The notes: generated by a model not told the origin, from the letters alone. DNA of 64,000 bases from Nectonema munidae (GCA_030549495.1 JAUIRK010000969.1:744001-808000); one strand, 5' to 3'. Positions 1 to 11,469 are shown, numbered from the stretch's first letter. Made by a program: numbers and translations.

Positions 1-4
1 TCGA

Positions 5-350
5 GGGTAGGTGTAAAATAAGGAAAAAACGTAAAGTTTGATTTGAGGAAAGGAAAAAGATAACAAATGAAAATTTATCTACGTATAAACCTCAAGACTC
101 TAGTTGAGAAAAAAATCATACCAAGATATATATTTTTACAAACTAAAAAAGGTCAAAATTTCGGGTAGGTGTAAAATAAGCTGCAAAAAAAGCTGCAAAA
201 GTAAAGCCTGATTTCGAATAAACGAAAAGAGATAACAGAGTGAAAATTTACTTACATATAAAACTCGAGTCTCTAATTCAGAAAAAAATCAAATCAAGTT
301 ATATATATTAAAAAAACATTATATTTTAGTGATAATAAGTCAAAATTTAT
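5..350. repeat. Two-unit tandem repeat at the window start
   Basis: Two diverged units of roughly 160-185 bp each start with GGGTAGGTGTAAAATAAG (about positions 5 and 163) and end near GTCAAAATTT. The second unit adds AGCTGCAAAA, which is the reverse complement of the end of the 205-bp repeats at 4979-5190 and 9689-9895. No coding potential was seen. The array may continue left of the window. Confidence 0.6.
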
Positions 351-1290
351 GGATTTGTCTTCCATTTATGTTACCTCGATGGTGGCAATAATGTCTATGC
401 GAATTAATTTATGTAAAAAAATATATTTTCATTTTAAAAAATTAATTTTCAAAAATATTTAGTTAAATTTTTAATTTCTTTAATCTTTTTATTCTCTTTT
501 GTTTTTAAAGATGATCTTTATTCAAAATATCAAATAAAAAATATATTTATTATATTAGTTTTATATTATTATTATTGATTTGAGAATAGATAAATCTCGT
601 CAAAGATAAGCGTTAACGATAAATGCTCACGCACAGCCACTAGATGCAAATTCAAACCTCAAAGTTTGAACACAAAAGTGGAACTGAGACTTCAATAGAA
701 GAAAGAGGTCTTTTACACTGTGTACGCTTAGTTATGATGATCAAATACAAGAGTACATACAATTTCTAGTTTTAACTAACACCTTGTATACAGAATTAAG
801 TATATATTTATTTTGATATAATTTAATTCACTTAATATACTGAGCACTTCTTTTGTCATCACTTTCTTAAATATGCTGAGCACTTCTTTTCATTTGGATC
901 TTTCTAACTACAAATATACCGTGATTTTAATAAACAATTTATTGCAGATCTGATTGTGATATTTTTTGAAAATTACTATCCTGTCAAAAAATTTATTAAA
1001 TCAAGAAATTTCGAAATAAAAACAATAATAAATTTTAAATGCATAATTTTTCAATAAATATAGTATTTATTTACTTAATACACCATTTTATGATGTATAA
1101 TCTGTAAGTAAATTAATTTTCACATGTAACCTAACTGACAAATTTACTTTCACCGGAGAAGCTATCTGAATAATTTCATATTTTCTAAAACACTTAATTT
1201 TACATAACTACACCAACATCAATGAATTTTTAAGGAAGTTTACCCTTACCTTTAATGTTTATAATATTTTAATATCTACCAAAAAGTCGA
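340..1290. repeat. Dispersed non-coding repeat X, uninterrupted copy
   Basis: This AT-rich stretch has a diverged direct counterpart split between 5182-5594 and 10105-10490. Shared landmarks include CTTCCATTT followed by a CTCGAT..GG block, a GAGCACTTCT/GGGCACTTCT block, AACAATTTATTG followed by GATCTGAT.GTGATATTTTTT, and TTTTATGATGTATAA. Here the block around 936-965 is continuous, so it serves as the empty-site reference for the insertion at 5595-10099. No protein is encoded. Family unknown. Confidence 0.6.
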
Positions 1291-1299
1291 GTCTTTGGG

Positions 1300-3560
1300 A
1301 TCCAAAAAATCCTTTAAGTTATCCGAAGTTCGAGTTAAACGAATGATCAGTATCATATATTTTCTTGAATGAATAGCAGTTCTGTGATACTTCCAGGTAC
1401 AAATTTAAGGGAGCAAAACCTCAAAAAAAATTGAATTTATTTTATTTTATAAAAAAAATAACGAGAGTATATATACAAAATTACGATAATTTACGTTGAA
1501 AAGGGCATAAAATTTTGTGCCTACACGTTTAAAGATAATAATAAAATATGGTACAATAATTCAAAGCAAATCATAGGGCTGCAAATATCTCAGCGCTGAA
1601 AATGCCTTACAACGAAATGAATGAAAGCATGTGTAATTCACACTTTTATTGATTTTTCATAAAAACTTTGTATTCAAAGCCTCTGAAATATATTGCAACA
1701 TGATGAACTGCAATTCACAGATAGCATTGAAATTTTTATCCCGAATAATTTAAGTTATAAATTGATATCAGAAAAAGCATGAATTACTTCGATTTAACCG
1801 AAAATTCCACCTATCTGATTTTGAGTTAAACGAAAATTTAGCATGTGTAGATATGACTGAGACAGGTACAGCGACTCGAGTTATCGAGAGCTTACTACTA
1901 GATGTTTATCTATAAACTATTATGCTAGGATAAATTTAAAATGATATCTAAATATAAAAACTTTCATTTTATTAAATTGTCAATTTTATAAATATTATAA
2001 TATAGATACATTATAATAAATTTTTTTCCTAAGAGAAATCCTCTTTTTACGAAATTCGAATAAATTTTGATAAAATTTCAAAAACCAGCCAGATAAATTA
2101 GTACTAAGAAAATTTTCCCAAAGTTATTAAAAATCAATGACTTTAAAATTTCCTAAATATCTGCCAACGTGAAAAATTATTTTTTTTTTAAGATTTTCTT
2201 GACAAAAATATTGCCACCTTTGGATATATACTTCGAAGAATATCTTTTTTATTTTCCCCATCATTTGTTGGAAAAAATATTCTTTTAAAGATTTTCATTT
2301 AAATTTGTGCAGGAAAATTAATTTTTTTAACCTTTTACCTTTCGAAGTTATCATTTCTCAACTTAATAAAAAGAATCAATTTTTTTATGTTGACTTTTTC
2401 ACGAAAATGATTTCTGTTAAGGTACCAAATTTTAAAACTTTAACACAAAATTTGATTTTCAGAAGAATTTTTGAAACTGGATTTCCAATTTTTCAAAAAT
2501 AATAAGTCCACTTTTCCGTATAAAGCCATTACCAAATTTATGTAAAAATGAGTTTTGAACAATTTTTAATACACTTTCAAAAGAATTTTCCTTTTCAAAC
2601 GATGCCTATCGTTAAGACAGTTTACTTCATTGATGTATAAAATGTTTTTAGAATACAAAAATAATTATTCTGTAAAATTTAGTTAATATCTGTTGCGGGT
2701 ATTATTAAAAAACCTTACAATTAAAAATGCGAGCTGATCATTATTGCCTAAACTTAATTCAAGGGTGTTCAAATAAATTTTGTTAATCATGTTGTATATG
2801 ATTGGATACTTTGGTCGACACTTTAAAATTTCTTCATAAGTGCAGAATCTTTCATTAGGGCGGGAGACACTTTACTATTTTTTGAACAGCTGGTTAAGTT
2901 TAACAATTTTTAAGATAAAATACAAACTTTCTAATAAAGTTTTCTAATTAAAAACATGCTTCATCTTAAATAAAAATGGCTTTCCTAATAGATTTATTGA
3001 AAATAATGAAAATTTTAAAATAAAAACGAATAATAGTACACTAAATAATTGTGTAAGAGAAAACAAAAAATAAAAATTGAAGAGTTTTCAGAACTACGAA
3101 GACTTTTACAGAGTTCTTATTTGACTAAACACAATTCATCCTGATAAATAAAAATCTGAAAAAAATTAAAGCGATTCATGAAATTAATGAAAAAATTAAT
3201 CATAAGTTCCATACCTAAATACTTTTTAGCTTTCTACATTCATCGATTTCTTGTTACTTGCAATATTAAAAACTTTTATTATCTTACCGGAATAAATGAA
3301 TACAGGAATATTGAATTAGAAAAAAATTTAAAAAGTGAAATCAGATAATTTTCTATATTTCTTATCATTTTTCACAAAATTTGAATACACTGAAATAAGA
3401 AAGAGACATTATATAAAACTGTTTTTAGATAAAATACTTTCAGAATAATTATTGATCATTAATTTTGTTAAAAGTTAAGTAAGGTAACAAATACGAATAT
3501 GGTAAAAAAGTTGTTTTAAAAGTTGATTTTGAAATTACTTGAGCTTGATTTATTATAAAA
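1300..3560. other. Gene-free AT-rich stretch
   Basis: No exon-like frame, RNA gene or clear repeat boundary is visible. Around 1283-1350 and 1800-1905 there are GAGTTAAACGAA and CGAGTTATCGAG motifs of the kind found near pogo/Tigger element ends, but no matching termini could be aligned. The short frame at 2305-2502 shows no family features and looks accidental. Confidence 0.5.
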
Positions 3561-3569
3561 TCTTAAAAA

Positions 3570-4860
3570 AATATTTAATATGAACTTATAATAAAGAATT
3601 AAGGAAAAAAGTTAAATTTCTTACAGATAAAGCAGAGATCAGCCTTGAAAAAAGTTTACAGAAAAGCAAAGATTGACCTTCAAAAAAAGTTGAATGAACT
3701 TATGAAAAAAAATAAATAAAAAATTTAAGTTCCTTACACAGAAAGCAAAAGTCAATCTTAAAATTTTTTTAACGTAATTATAGGGAAATATAAGCAAAAA
3801 GTAAAGTTTGTTACAGAGAGAGCAAAGATCAACCTTTAAAATTGAACTTATAAAAAGAATTAAAGAAAAAATTTTAATTTCTTACAGATAAAGCAAAGAT
3901 CCGCCTTGAAAAAGTTTAATATAATAGGGGATGATAAAAAAGTTTACAGAAAATTAAAGATTGACCTTCAAAAAAAGTTGAATGAACTTATGAAAAAAAA
4001 TAAGTAAAAAATTTAAGTTCCTTACACAGAAAGCAAATGTCAACCTTAAAAAATAAATTAAGTAAAAATATTAATCTTACAGAAAAAGCAAAGATCAGCC
4101 TTGAAAAAAGTTTAATATAATAGGGGATAAACTTATAAAAAAGTTTACAGAAAAGCAAACATTGACCTTCCAACAAAGTTGAATGAACTTATGAAAATAA
4201 ATAAATAAAAAATTTAAGTTCGTAAAGCAAAAGTCAGCCTTAAAAAATTTTTAACGTAATTATAAGGAAATATAAGTAAAAAGTAAATTTTGTTACAGAG
4301 AGAGCAAAGATCAACCTTTAAAAATGTTTAATATGAACTTATAAAAAAGAATTAAAGAAAAAATTTTAATTTCTTACAGATAAAGCAAAGATCCGCCTTA
4401 AAAAAGTTTAATATAATAGGGGATGATAAAAAAGTTTACAGATAATTAAAGATTGACCTTCAAAAAAAGTTGAATGAACTTATGAAAAAAAATAAGTAAA
4501 AAATTTAAGTTCCTGACACAGAAAGCAAAGGTCAACCTTAAAAATTTTTAACGTAATTATAGGAAAAATCAGTAAAAAGTAAAGTTTGTTACAGCGAGAG
4601 CAAAGATCAACCTTAAAAATATTTAATATGAACTTATAATAAAGAATTAAGGAAACAAGTTAAATTTCTTACAGATAAAGCAAAGATCCGCCTTGAAAAA
4701 GTTAAATATAATAGAGGATGAACTTATAAAATAAATTAAGTAAAAATATTAAGGCCAACCTTCAAAAAAAATATTATAAGCGAAGAACTTATAAAAACAA
4801 TTATAAATAAGTTAAGTTTCTTACAGAAAAAACAAAGTTCAAACTATAAAAAAAATTTGA
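3570..4860. repeat. Higher-order tandem array
   Basis: Submotifs of the form TTACAGA.AAAGCAAAGATC followed by CCTTAAAAA or CCTTCAAAAA recur throughout. The block ATTGACCTTC(A/C)A starts near 3671, 3962, 4161 and 4452, giving alternating spacings of about 291, 199 and 291 bp. Sub-repeats of roughly 80-100 bp are therefore organised into a higher-order unit. Frames across it are short and repetitive, so it is unlikely to code for protein. It sits just left of the first 205-bp repeat. Confidence 0.75.
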
Positions 4861-4978
4861 AATAGAAAACAAGAAAGAAAATGGTTGTAATTATATTTTA
4901 GAAGGAGAAAATAAAAGAATTCGCCATTTTTAAAAATCCAAAAAAAATGGCCGTCGAATTTGCAGCTTATATTATCCT

Positions 4979-5190
4979 TAAAATGGTTCCCAAAAATTTT
5001 GGAAAAGTTTGAGAGGCTATCATACAAATTCTAGGGAACAGATTTAATTGTAACTTTGAATATATATATTGTATATTATATTTAGTTTATATGCAAAATT
5101 TAAATTAAATTGTCAAATTATTTACAAAGTTATTTAACTTTATATTTGAAACTATTTTTGCAGCTTATTTTACATAGACCGCAAAATTTC
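4979..5190. repeat. 205-bp direct repeat R1, first copy
   Basis: It runs from AATGGTTCCCAAAAATTTT to GCAGCTTATTTTACA.AGACCGC and is repeated with high identity at 9689-9895. Similarity in both copies begins at a TTAA. In the second copy that TTAA is the right target duplication of the piggyBac-like element. Confidence 0.75.
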
Positions 5191-5594
5191 TTCCATTTCT
5201 GTTAACTCGATAGTGGTAATAATGTCAATGGGAACTATATAAAATAAAAAATATTTCGTAAAATTTTTAATAAAAAATAAAAAGCATATTTCATATTTTT
5301 TTCTTTTTAACGATGTTTTTTGATTCAAAATATCAATTAAAATATATATTATATTTTAATTATGACATAACAACTTGATTAACTTGATATGCATGCTCAC
5401 TGGGCACTTCTCTTTATTTACTAAAAATATAATACTTATACTACTTCTATCCTTTGTTTAAACTCTTTATTATTTGTCACGGGATATTTTTGATTCCTCC
5501 GTGACAAGGAGGTCGAATTTTAGCTAGTTCTTTTTTTCCAAAATATTAATTATTTTTTCAATCCGTGATTCAACTAAACAATTTATTGAGGATC
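5182..5594. repeat. Repeat X, second copy, left half
   Basis: This is the counterpart of about 345-945. It ends at AACAATTTATTGAGGATC, where the homologous copy continues into GATCTGATTGTGAT. It contains a 9-bp perfect inverted repeat TTGTCACGG/CCGTGACAA (5474-5482 and 5499-5507) that is absent from the first copy. Confidence 0.6.
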
Positions 5595-5848
5595 GGCGTG
5601 ACTTTTTACCCAAACCCAAACTCTTTTCAAAATGTAAAAATAATTGAACTGTTTAATTATTTTGAAAGATTAGAGCGTTTTTTACATTTTTTCCAATTAT
5701 TTTTCTGCTCTTAACCCTATTAGTCCTGGGCAAAATTTGTCCACTCAAGTGCTGGGTAAAGTGCCCACCCCCCCCCCCCCTATTTTTCTCAGATATTAAT
5801 AATATTTTATAAATATTTTTAATGTTACATATATATTTCAACTATGGT

Positions 5849-7115
5849 GAATTCAGTGGTGATGTCCATTTTTTATCAAATTCAATCAAACCTGTCAAAA
5901 AATTGATTTATATTTGACAGCTCATCTCAAAAAGGAACTTTTTATTTAAATAATTATATAAACTTTTTTACACATGTATACCCATTTTCAAATATGCTGA
6001 ATTCAGTGGTGATATTCATTTTTTATGAAAATCATTTAAACCTGTCAAAAAATTGATCTAAATGTGACAGCTCATTTCAAAAGGGAACTTTTTATCTAAA
6101 TAATTATATCAAGTTTTTTACACATGTATACCCATTTTCAAATATGCTGAATTCAGTGGTGATATTCATTTTTTATGAAAATCAATCAAACCTGTCAAAA
6201 AATTGATCTAAATGTGACAGCTCATCTCAAAAAGAAACTTTTTATCTAAATAAGTATATAAAGTTTTTTACACATGTATACCCATTTTCAAATATGCTGA
6301 ATTCAGTGGTGATATTCATTTTTTATGAAAATCAACGAAACCTGTCTAAAAATTGATCTAAATGTGACAACTCATCTCGAAAAGAAACTTTTTATCTAAA
6401 TAATTATATAAAGTTTTTTACACATTTATACCCATTTTCAAATATGCTGAATTCAGTGGTGATATTCATTTTTTATGAAAATCAATCAACTGTCAAAAAT
6501 TGATCTAAATGTGACAGCTCATCTCAAAAAGAACAGATCCCTTTTTAAGCATGCTGAATTCAGTGGTGATATTCATTTTTTTTATAAAATTCATTCAAAC
6601 CTGTCAAAAAAGTGATTTACATATGACAGCTCATCTCAAAAAATAAACTTTTTATCCAAATAATTATATAATGTTTTTTACACATATACACCCATTTTCA
6701 AGCATGCTGAATTCAGCGGTGATATTCATTTTTTTTTATAAAAATCAATTAAAGTTATCAAAGCATTGATTTATATATGATAGCTCATCTTAAAAAGAAA
6801 CTTTTTATCTAAGTAATAATATAAAGTTATTTACAAATATATACCCTTTTAAACATGCGTAATTTACTGGTGATATTAATTTTTTATAAAAATTAATCAA
6901 AACTTTCAAAAAATTGATTTATCCCAAAAAGAAAAGATCAGTCACGGTTTTTTGAATTAGAGAATTACGTAATAGAAAGTATAGGGAGATGATGAAGTTT
7001 ACCGTTTATGGCATTTTACACACATATACCCATTTTCAAGTAGGCTGTGTTTACTGGTTATATTCCTTTTTTTTATAAAAAATTAGTCAAACCTGACAAA
7101 ATAATTTAAATATGA
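5849..7115. repeat. 150-bp satellite, left arm of the piggyBac-like element
   Basis: The block GAATTCAGTGGTGATATTC recurs at 5849, 5999, 6149, 6299 and 6449 with exact 150-bp spacing. It then recurs at about 6556 (shortened unit), 6709 and 6860, with decayed units after that. Each unit also holds AACCTGTCAAAAAATTGAT and GTGACAGCTCATCTC. Regular units lie near the terminus and decayed ones toward the centre. Confidence 0.85.
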
Positions 7116-7979
7116 CAGCCCATGTCAAAATTAAAATTTTTATTCTTATAAAAAGTTTTTTATACATTTCAAGTATGTAGAATTTAATGGTGATGTCATT
7201 TTTAATAAAATCAATAAAACCTGTTAAAAAAATCGATAATTCAGTAAAAATATTTCATTCTACAGTAACTTGTATAACTCGATAGGAACTCCATCTTTTT
7301 GGCTACAAATTCGTTATCGGCTTGTAGTCTCTACGTCATATTATAATTTACAGTATGTAATTTTGCTATTCATTCCATGATGATCCTTTCTTGGTAGCTC
7401 TTTTTTAATTAGAAATTGATATTCTTCAATGTGTGTTCGAAAATTTTTTATAATGATAAAATTACTTTTTTTCCTCTCTCAAAGCATTCTGATTAAAGAA
7501 TCTTCTTGATGAACTTAGACTTTTAAATCAGTATCATGTATATTATTATCAGCCCTGAATATTTGTCAACCAATCTCATTTCAAAGGTTATTTTCTGATG
7601 AATCATTCGTGATTTTCATTGTTCAATTACAAAAAGTTGTCCACGTTCTTCATCTAAAAAATTATTTCTTTGACGCAAAAGGAATAATCGACAAATTTTC
7701 TCACATATTTACATTTGTGCCATTTTTGATAAAGCTGACCTATTCTTAATTTTCAGATTTCTTACCCATCTTAGCTAAAGGTTAATTGTAATCCTATATG
7801 ATAAGCTATAGATTTAAATATTTTTCATTTGTAAAAGAGGAACTTCTTTTTCACAGTCAAAATCTTTTTGAAGCATCTATTATATAATTAAACCACTTCC
7901 TAGTTAATTAAAACATGGTAGATTTTCCATTTAGTCAAGATACATATTTTTTTAATTATTTCGAGATATTTTTTAACCG

Positions 7980-8690
7980 TATTATCCAAAATCCAGTACA
8001 GAAATAAAATAAGCATAATCGATTTGGTATAAAACAAATATTTTATTTTTTTGAAAATATTTTTGAAGACAGTATCTAGAAGTAAACCACAAATCTAATT
8101 GAAGCTTCCAGATATTTTAAAACCATAAATGCCAAAACTGAGTCCAAAAATGAAACCAGCATCTTCCATTTGGCATAAAAACAGATATTTTATTTAAATT
8201 TCAAAAATATTTCTGTAGACATTAGACGTAAATCGAACATTTGATTGATACTTTCAGACATTTAAAACCTCTAAATGCAAAAAATGATTTCAGAAGTAAA
8301 AATTATCATGGTCGAATTGGTATAAAAACATATATTTCATGTAAAATTAGAGAGAATATTTTGGAATATATTTTTACGTCATAAACCGTAAATTTGATTG
8401 ACACTAGCAGTAAAACCTCTAAATGCGAAAACTGTTCAGAAATGAAATCATCATGATCTATTTGCTATAAAAACATATATTTCACGTAAAATTTGAATTA
8501 ATATTTTTGAAAACAAATTTTAGAACAAAACGCAAATTTGATTGATACTTATAGGTATTTTAAAATTCAAACTGCAAAAATTGAGTCCATAAATGAAACT
8601 AGCATGGTTGATTTGGTATAAAAACATATATTTAATTGTAAAATTTGAATGAATGTTTTTGGAGACAATTTTTAAAAGTCATTTTTAAAT
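7980..8690. repeat. Second tandem array of about 150-bp units in the element centre
   Basis: The motif GG(T/C)ATAAAAACA(T/G)ATATTT recurs near 8029, 8166, 8320, 8466 and 8618. Each unit also contains AACTGAGTCCA.AAATGAAAC and TTGATTGATACTT variants. The period is about 150 bp but the sequence is unrelated to the arm satellite. No reading frame is preserved. Confidence 0.65.
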
Positions 8691-9570
8691 TATTTTGCCA
8701 GGTTTGACTAATTTTTATTTAAAAAAAAGGAATATAACCAGCAAACACAGCCTATTTGATAATGGGTATATGTGTGTAAAATGCCATACACGGTAAACTT
8801 CATCATCTCAATATACTTTTATTTAACGTAATTCTCTAATTTAAAAAACCGTGCCTGATCCTTTTTTTTTGGGATAAATCAATTTATTTACAGTTTTGAT
8901 TGATTTTCATTAAAAAAAAATGAATTTCACCACTGAATTACGTATGCTTAAAAATGGGTATATATGTGTAAAAAACTTTACATTATTACTTAGATAAAAA
9001 TTTCTTTTTAAGATGAGCTGTCATATATAAATCAATGCTTTGATAACTTTAATTGACTTTTATAAAAAAAAAAATGAATATCACTGCTGAATACAGCATG
9101 TTTGAAAATGGGTGTATATGTGTAAAAGATATTATATAATTAAGATAAAAAGTTTCTTTTTTGAGATGAGCTGTCATATGTAAATCACTTTTTTTGACAA
9201 GTTTGAATGATTTTCATAAAAAAATGAATATCACCACTGAATTCAGCATATTTGAAAATGGGTATACAATATATGTGTAAAAACTTTATTAATTATTTAG
9301 ATAAAAAGTTTTTTTGAGATGAGCTGTCACATTTAGATCAATTTTTTGACAGGTTTGATTGATTTTCATAAAAAATGAATATCACCACTGAATTCAGCAT
9401 ATTTGAAAATGGTTATACATTTGTAAAAAAAACTTTATATAATTATTTAGATAAAAAGTTCCTTTTTGAAATGAGCTGTCACATTTAGATCAATTTTTTG
9501 ACAGGTTTGATTGATTTTGATAAAAAAAATGGACACAACCACTGAATTCAGCATAGTTTAAATATATATG
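8680..9570. repeat. 150-bp satellite, right arm, inverted
   Basis: Reverse-complement units of the left-arm satellite (ATATCACCACTGAATTCAGC) occur near 8930, 9080, 9230, 9380 and 9540. The innermost part (8690-8850) mirrors 6940-7110, including a GTAAACTTCATCATCTC block. There are fewer copies than in the left arm. Confidence 0.8.
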
Positions 9571-9688
9571 TAACATTAAAAATATTTATAAAAACTTATT
9601 AACATCTGAGAAAAATAGGGGGGGGGGGCACTTTACGCCCCCCCCAGCACTTAAGCGGACAAATTTTGCCCAGCACTAATAGGGTTAA

Positions 9689-9895
9689 AATGGTTCCCAA
9701 AAATTTTCGAGAAGTTTGAGAGGCTATCATACAAATTCTAGGGAACAGATTTAATTGTAACTTTGAATATATATATTGTATATTATATTTATTTTATATG
9801 CAAAATTTTAATTAAATTGTCAAATTATTTATAAATATATTTAACTTTATATTTGAAGCTATTTTTGCAGCTTATTTTACACAGACCGCTAAAAA
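9689..9895. repeat. 205-bp direct repeat R1, second copy
   Basis: It matches 4979-5190 and abuts the right TTAA of the piggyBac-like element exactly. On the right it ends at CACAGACCGC and then enters unrelated sequence. Confidence 0.75.
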
Positions 9896-10104
9896 TCGAA
9901 TTGAACCATGATTGGAATTAATAAAAATCAAAAAACTTAAAAAAAATATATTTATTTTGACTTTATATTGAAAAAAAATCTAGGAGAGATAATAATTTTC
10001 GTTTTAATCTTTTATTTAGAGCCTATTTATTTGTATTTTGATTCTTTTTTATCCAGAAACAATTAATGGTTTGGGTAAGTTTGGGTAAAAAGTCACGCCG
10101 TTGG

Positions 10105-10490
10105 GGATCTGATAGTGATATTTTTTGGATATAAATCTATCATTGTTAAAAAAAATGTAGTAAATCTCTAAATGAATTTTGAAATTAAAAATTTTATAAT
10201 AAATTTAAAATGAATGATTTTTTGATAAATATAGTATTAACTTACTAAATAAACCGTTTTATGATGTATAAATTTCCCACCTGTCAGTAAAAAATTTACA
10301 CATATGACTTAACTGGCAAATTATTTACTTTCACAGAAGAAGTTTCTTGACAAGGTTCAAGATATTTTTTATAACACTAAATGTTACATAACTACGCCAT
10401 CCCCTATAAATTTGAATAAGAGTTTAAACTTATCTTTAATGGTTTCAATATTTCAGTAAACTTCTAAGTAGCTATAAAAAGTGCGCTCAC
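10105..10490. repeat. Repeat X, second copy, right half
   Basis: It starts GGATCTGATAGTGATATTTTT and matches about 945-1290. It includes AAATATAGTATT, CCGTTTTATGATGTATAA and TACATAACTACGCCA blocks in the same order. Confidence 0.6.
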
Positions 10491-10731
10491 GTGATCAAAC
10501 GGGTTCACAGTTTATCTTTATTATACAGGCATAGAAACAAAAATTAAATTAAAATAGTTATTTTGAAAGCTTAAATTTTCTTTTATAAATCCATTACTAT
10601 CTAATCTTTAAACTCATTTTATATCTAATTTTCTTTATTTTTCATTAGGATAATTAAACTCTATTTTATTTATCTATATATAATATTATTTGACTAACAT
10701 CAGTTATTTCCTCCCATTATTATTCACTGAT

Positions 10732-10937
10732 ATGACAAATAAATGGGCACGCTCTGACCCAGAATCTCCCAATTCTATCAATGACACTCAAAATCATATA
10801 TTTGATGATTTTATGGCTAACACCACACTAAGTCCAAACGATTTAATACTATTTAACAACTTAAAATACAACATAGCCATACATTATATCAAAACTTTTG
10901 AAAACGAAACATTAAATCAACCTCAATACAATCAGGC
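10732..10937 (+). pseudogene. LINE family A ORF1, N-terminal fragment
   Basis: The frame begins MTNKWARSDPES and aligns with the MSNPKRARHDD start of the better family A copies, continuing to LILFNNLKYNIAI against LTLLNNLKYEVTL. The family start codon is the ATG at 10732, although the frame is open from 10690. It breaks off where a MITE-like terminus begins. In intact relatives this protein carries three CCHC knuckles and would bind element RNA. Confidence 0.75.
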
Positions 10938-11020
10938 GCTAGGACAATTTGTCGTGGGACAGTTTGTCCCGTGACAATTCGTCCCCAGGATAATTTGTCG
11001 TCGGTCAATTCATCTCTAAA
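10937..11020. repeat. MITE-like terminus inside the LINE
   Basis: A dense run of GGACAATTTGTCGTGGGACA, GTCCCGTGACAATTCGTCCC and GACAATTCATC. The wording resembles the right end of the 233-bp inverted-repeat element at 37157-37389 (AATTGTCCATGGGACGAACT). A matching opposite end was not found. Confidence 0.45.
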
Positions 11021-11460
11021 ATTTCATAAATATTTCAATCTCATTATTTTCAACCTTTGAAATTTTAAATTAGTTTCAAAAATATGTTTTATTTTAATTA
11101 TTGTTTTTTAGCTTTCAAGTTACTTAATTTTTTAAACTAAGTTGAGAAAGAAATATTTTTTTCTAATTTTTTTTCTATACATTAATTTATTTTCAATAAA
11201 ATCTTTTCTTCTTACCTAGAAACCGATTTAAGACTTTTATAGAGGCAAGTATGTGTGGGATTAAAAAAATTAAAGTCTGATTTAATTTCAAGCAGCAAAA
11301 AGAAGTGCGTACGTAGACTACGCTCTCTTTAAGTTTACCTAAATTATTTTAGAAAAAAATTTACACAGTATTCATTTTATAAGATAATTCTATTGATCAA
11401 GTTAAAAATAAAAAAATCTAAATTAGAAGTAATTTGTTTAATGATATACTTTTCTAACGC
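11021..11460. other. AT-rich non-coding stretch inside the LINE copy
   Basis: It occupies the place where the ORF1 C-terminus and endonuclease should be. No frame or family match was seen. It is probably the interior of whatever inserted at 10937, or replacement DNA after a deletion. Confidence 0.4.
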
Positions 11461-11469
11461 AAAATTAAC

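Larger units (their letters stand above)
5711..9688. mobile_element. PiggyBac-like TTAA-flanked fold-back element, non-autonomous
   Basis: Both ends are TTAA followed inward by CCCTATTAGT(C/G)CTGGGC, the arrangement expected of piggyBac-superfamily elements (TTAA target duplication, termini beginning CCC). The inverted arms are very long: left about 5711-7115, right about 8680-9688. They stay alignable through poly-C, GTTACATATATATTT and repeated GAATTCAGTGGTGAT blocks. No transposase is present; the centre (7116-8680) is non-coding. Being about 4 kb and built mostly from tandem repeats, it is much larger than a usual MITE. It lies inside the insertion 5595-10099 and is therefore the younger of the two. 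Confidence 0.75.
5595..10099. mobile_element. Insertion splitting repeat X, 21-bp inverted ends
   Basis: A perfect 21-bp inverted repeat, GGCGTGACTTTTTACCC plus AAAC, lies at 5595-5615 and reversed at 10079-10099. Outside it, left flank GAGGATC and right flank GGGATCTGAT rejoin to match the continuous copy at 936-965, giving an apparent GGATC duplication with five extra bases on the right. After removing the piggyBac-like element (5711-9688) only about 530 bp of the insertion remain, without coding capacity. Superfamily not recognised. Confidence 0.55.

Noticed and set aside
1283-1905. Possible pogo/Tigger MITE from GAGTTAAACGAA and CGAGTTATCGAG motifs
   Set aside because: The motifs occur near both sides but termini could not be aligned as inverted repeats and no TA duplication was evident.
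2305-5841. Short open frames such as 2305-2502, 3988-4176, 4839-5027 and 5653-5841
   Set aside because: They lie in AT-rich or tandem-repeat DNA, show amino-acid composition driven by base content and have no family features.
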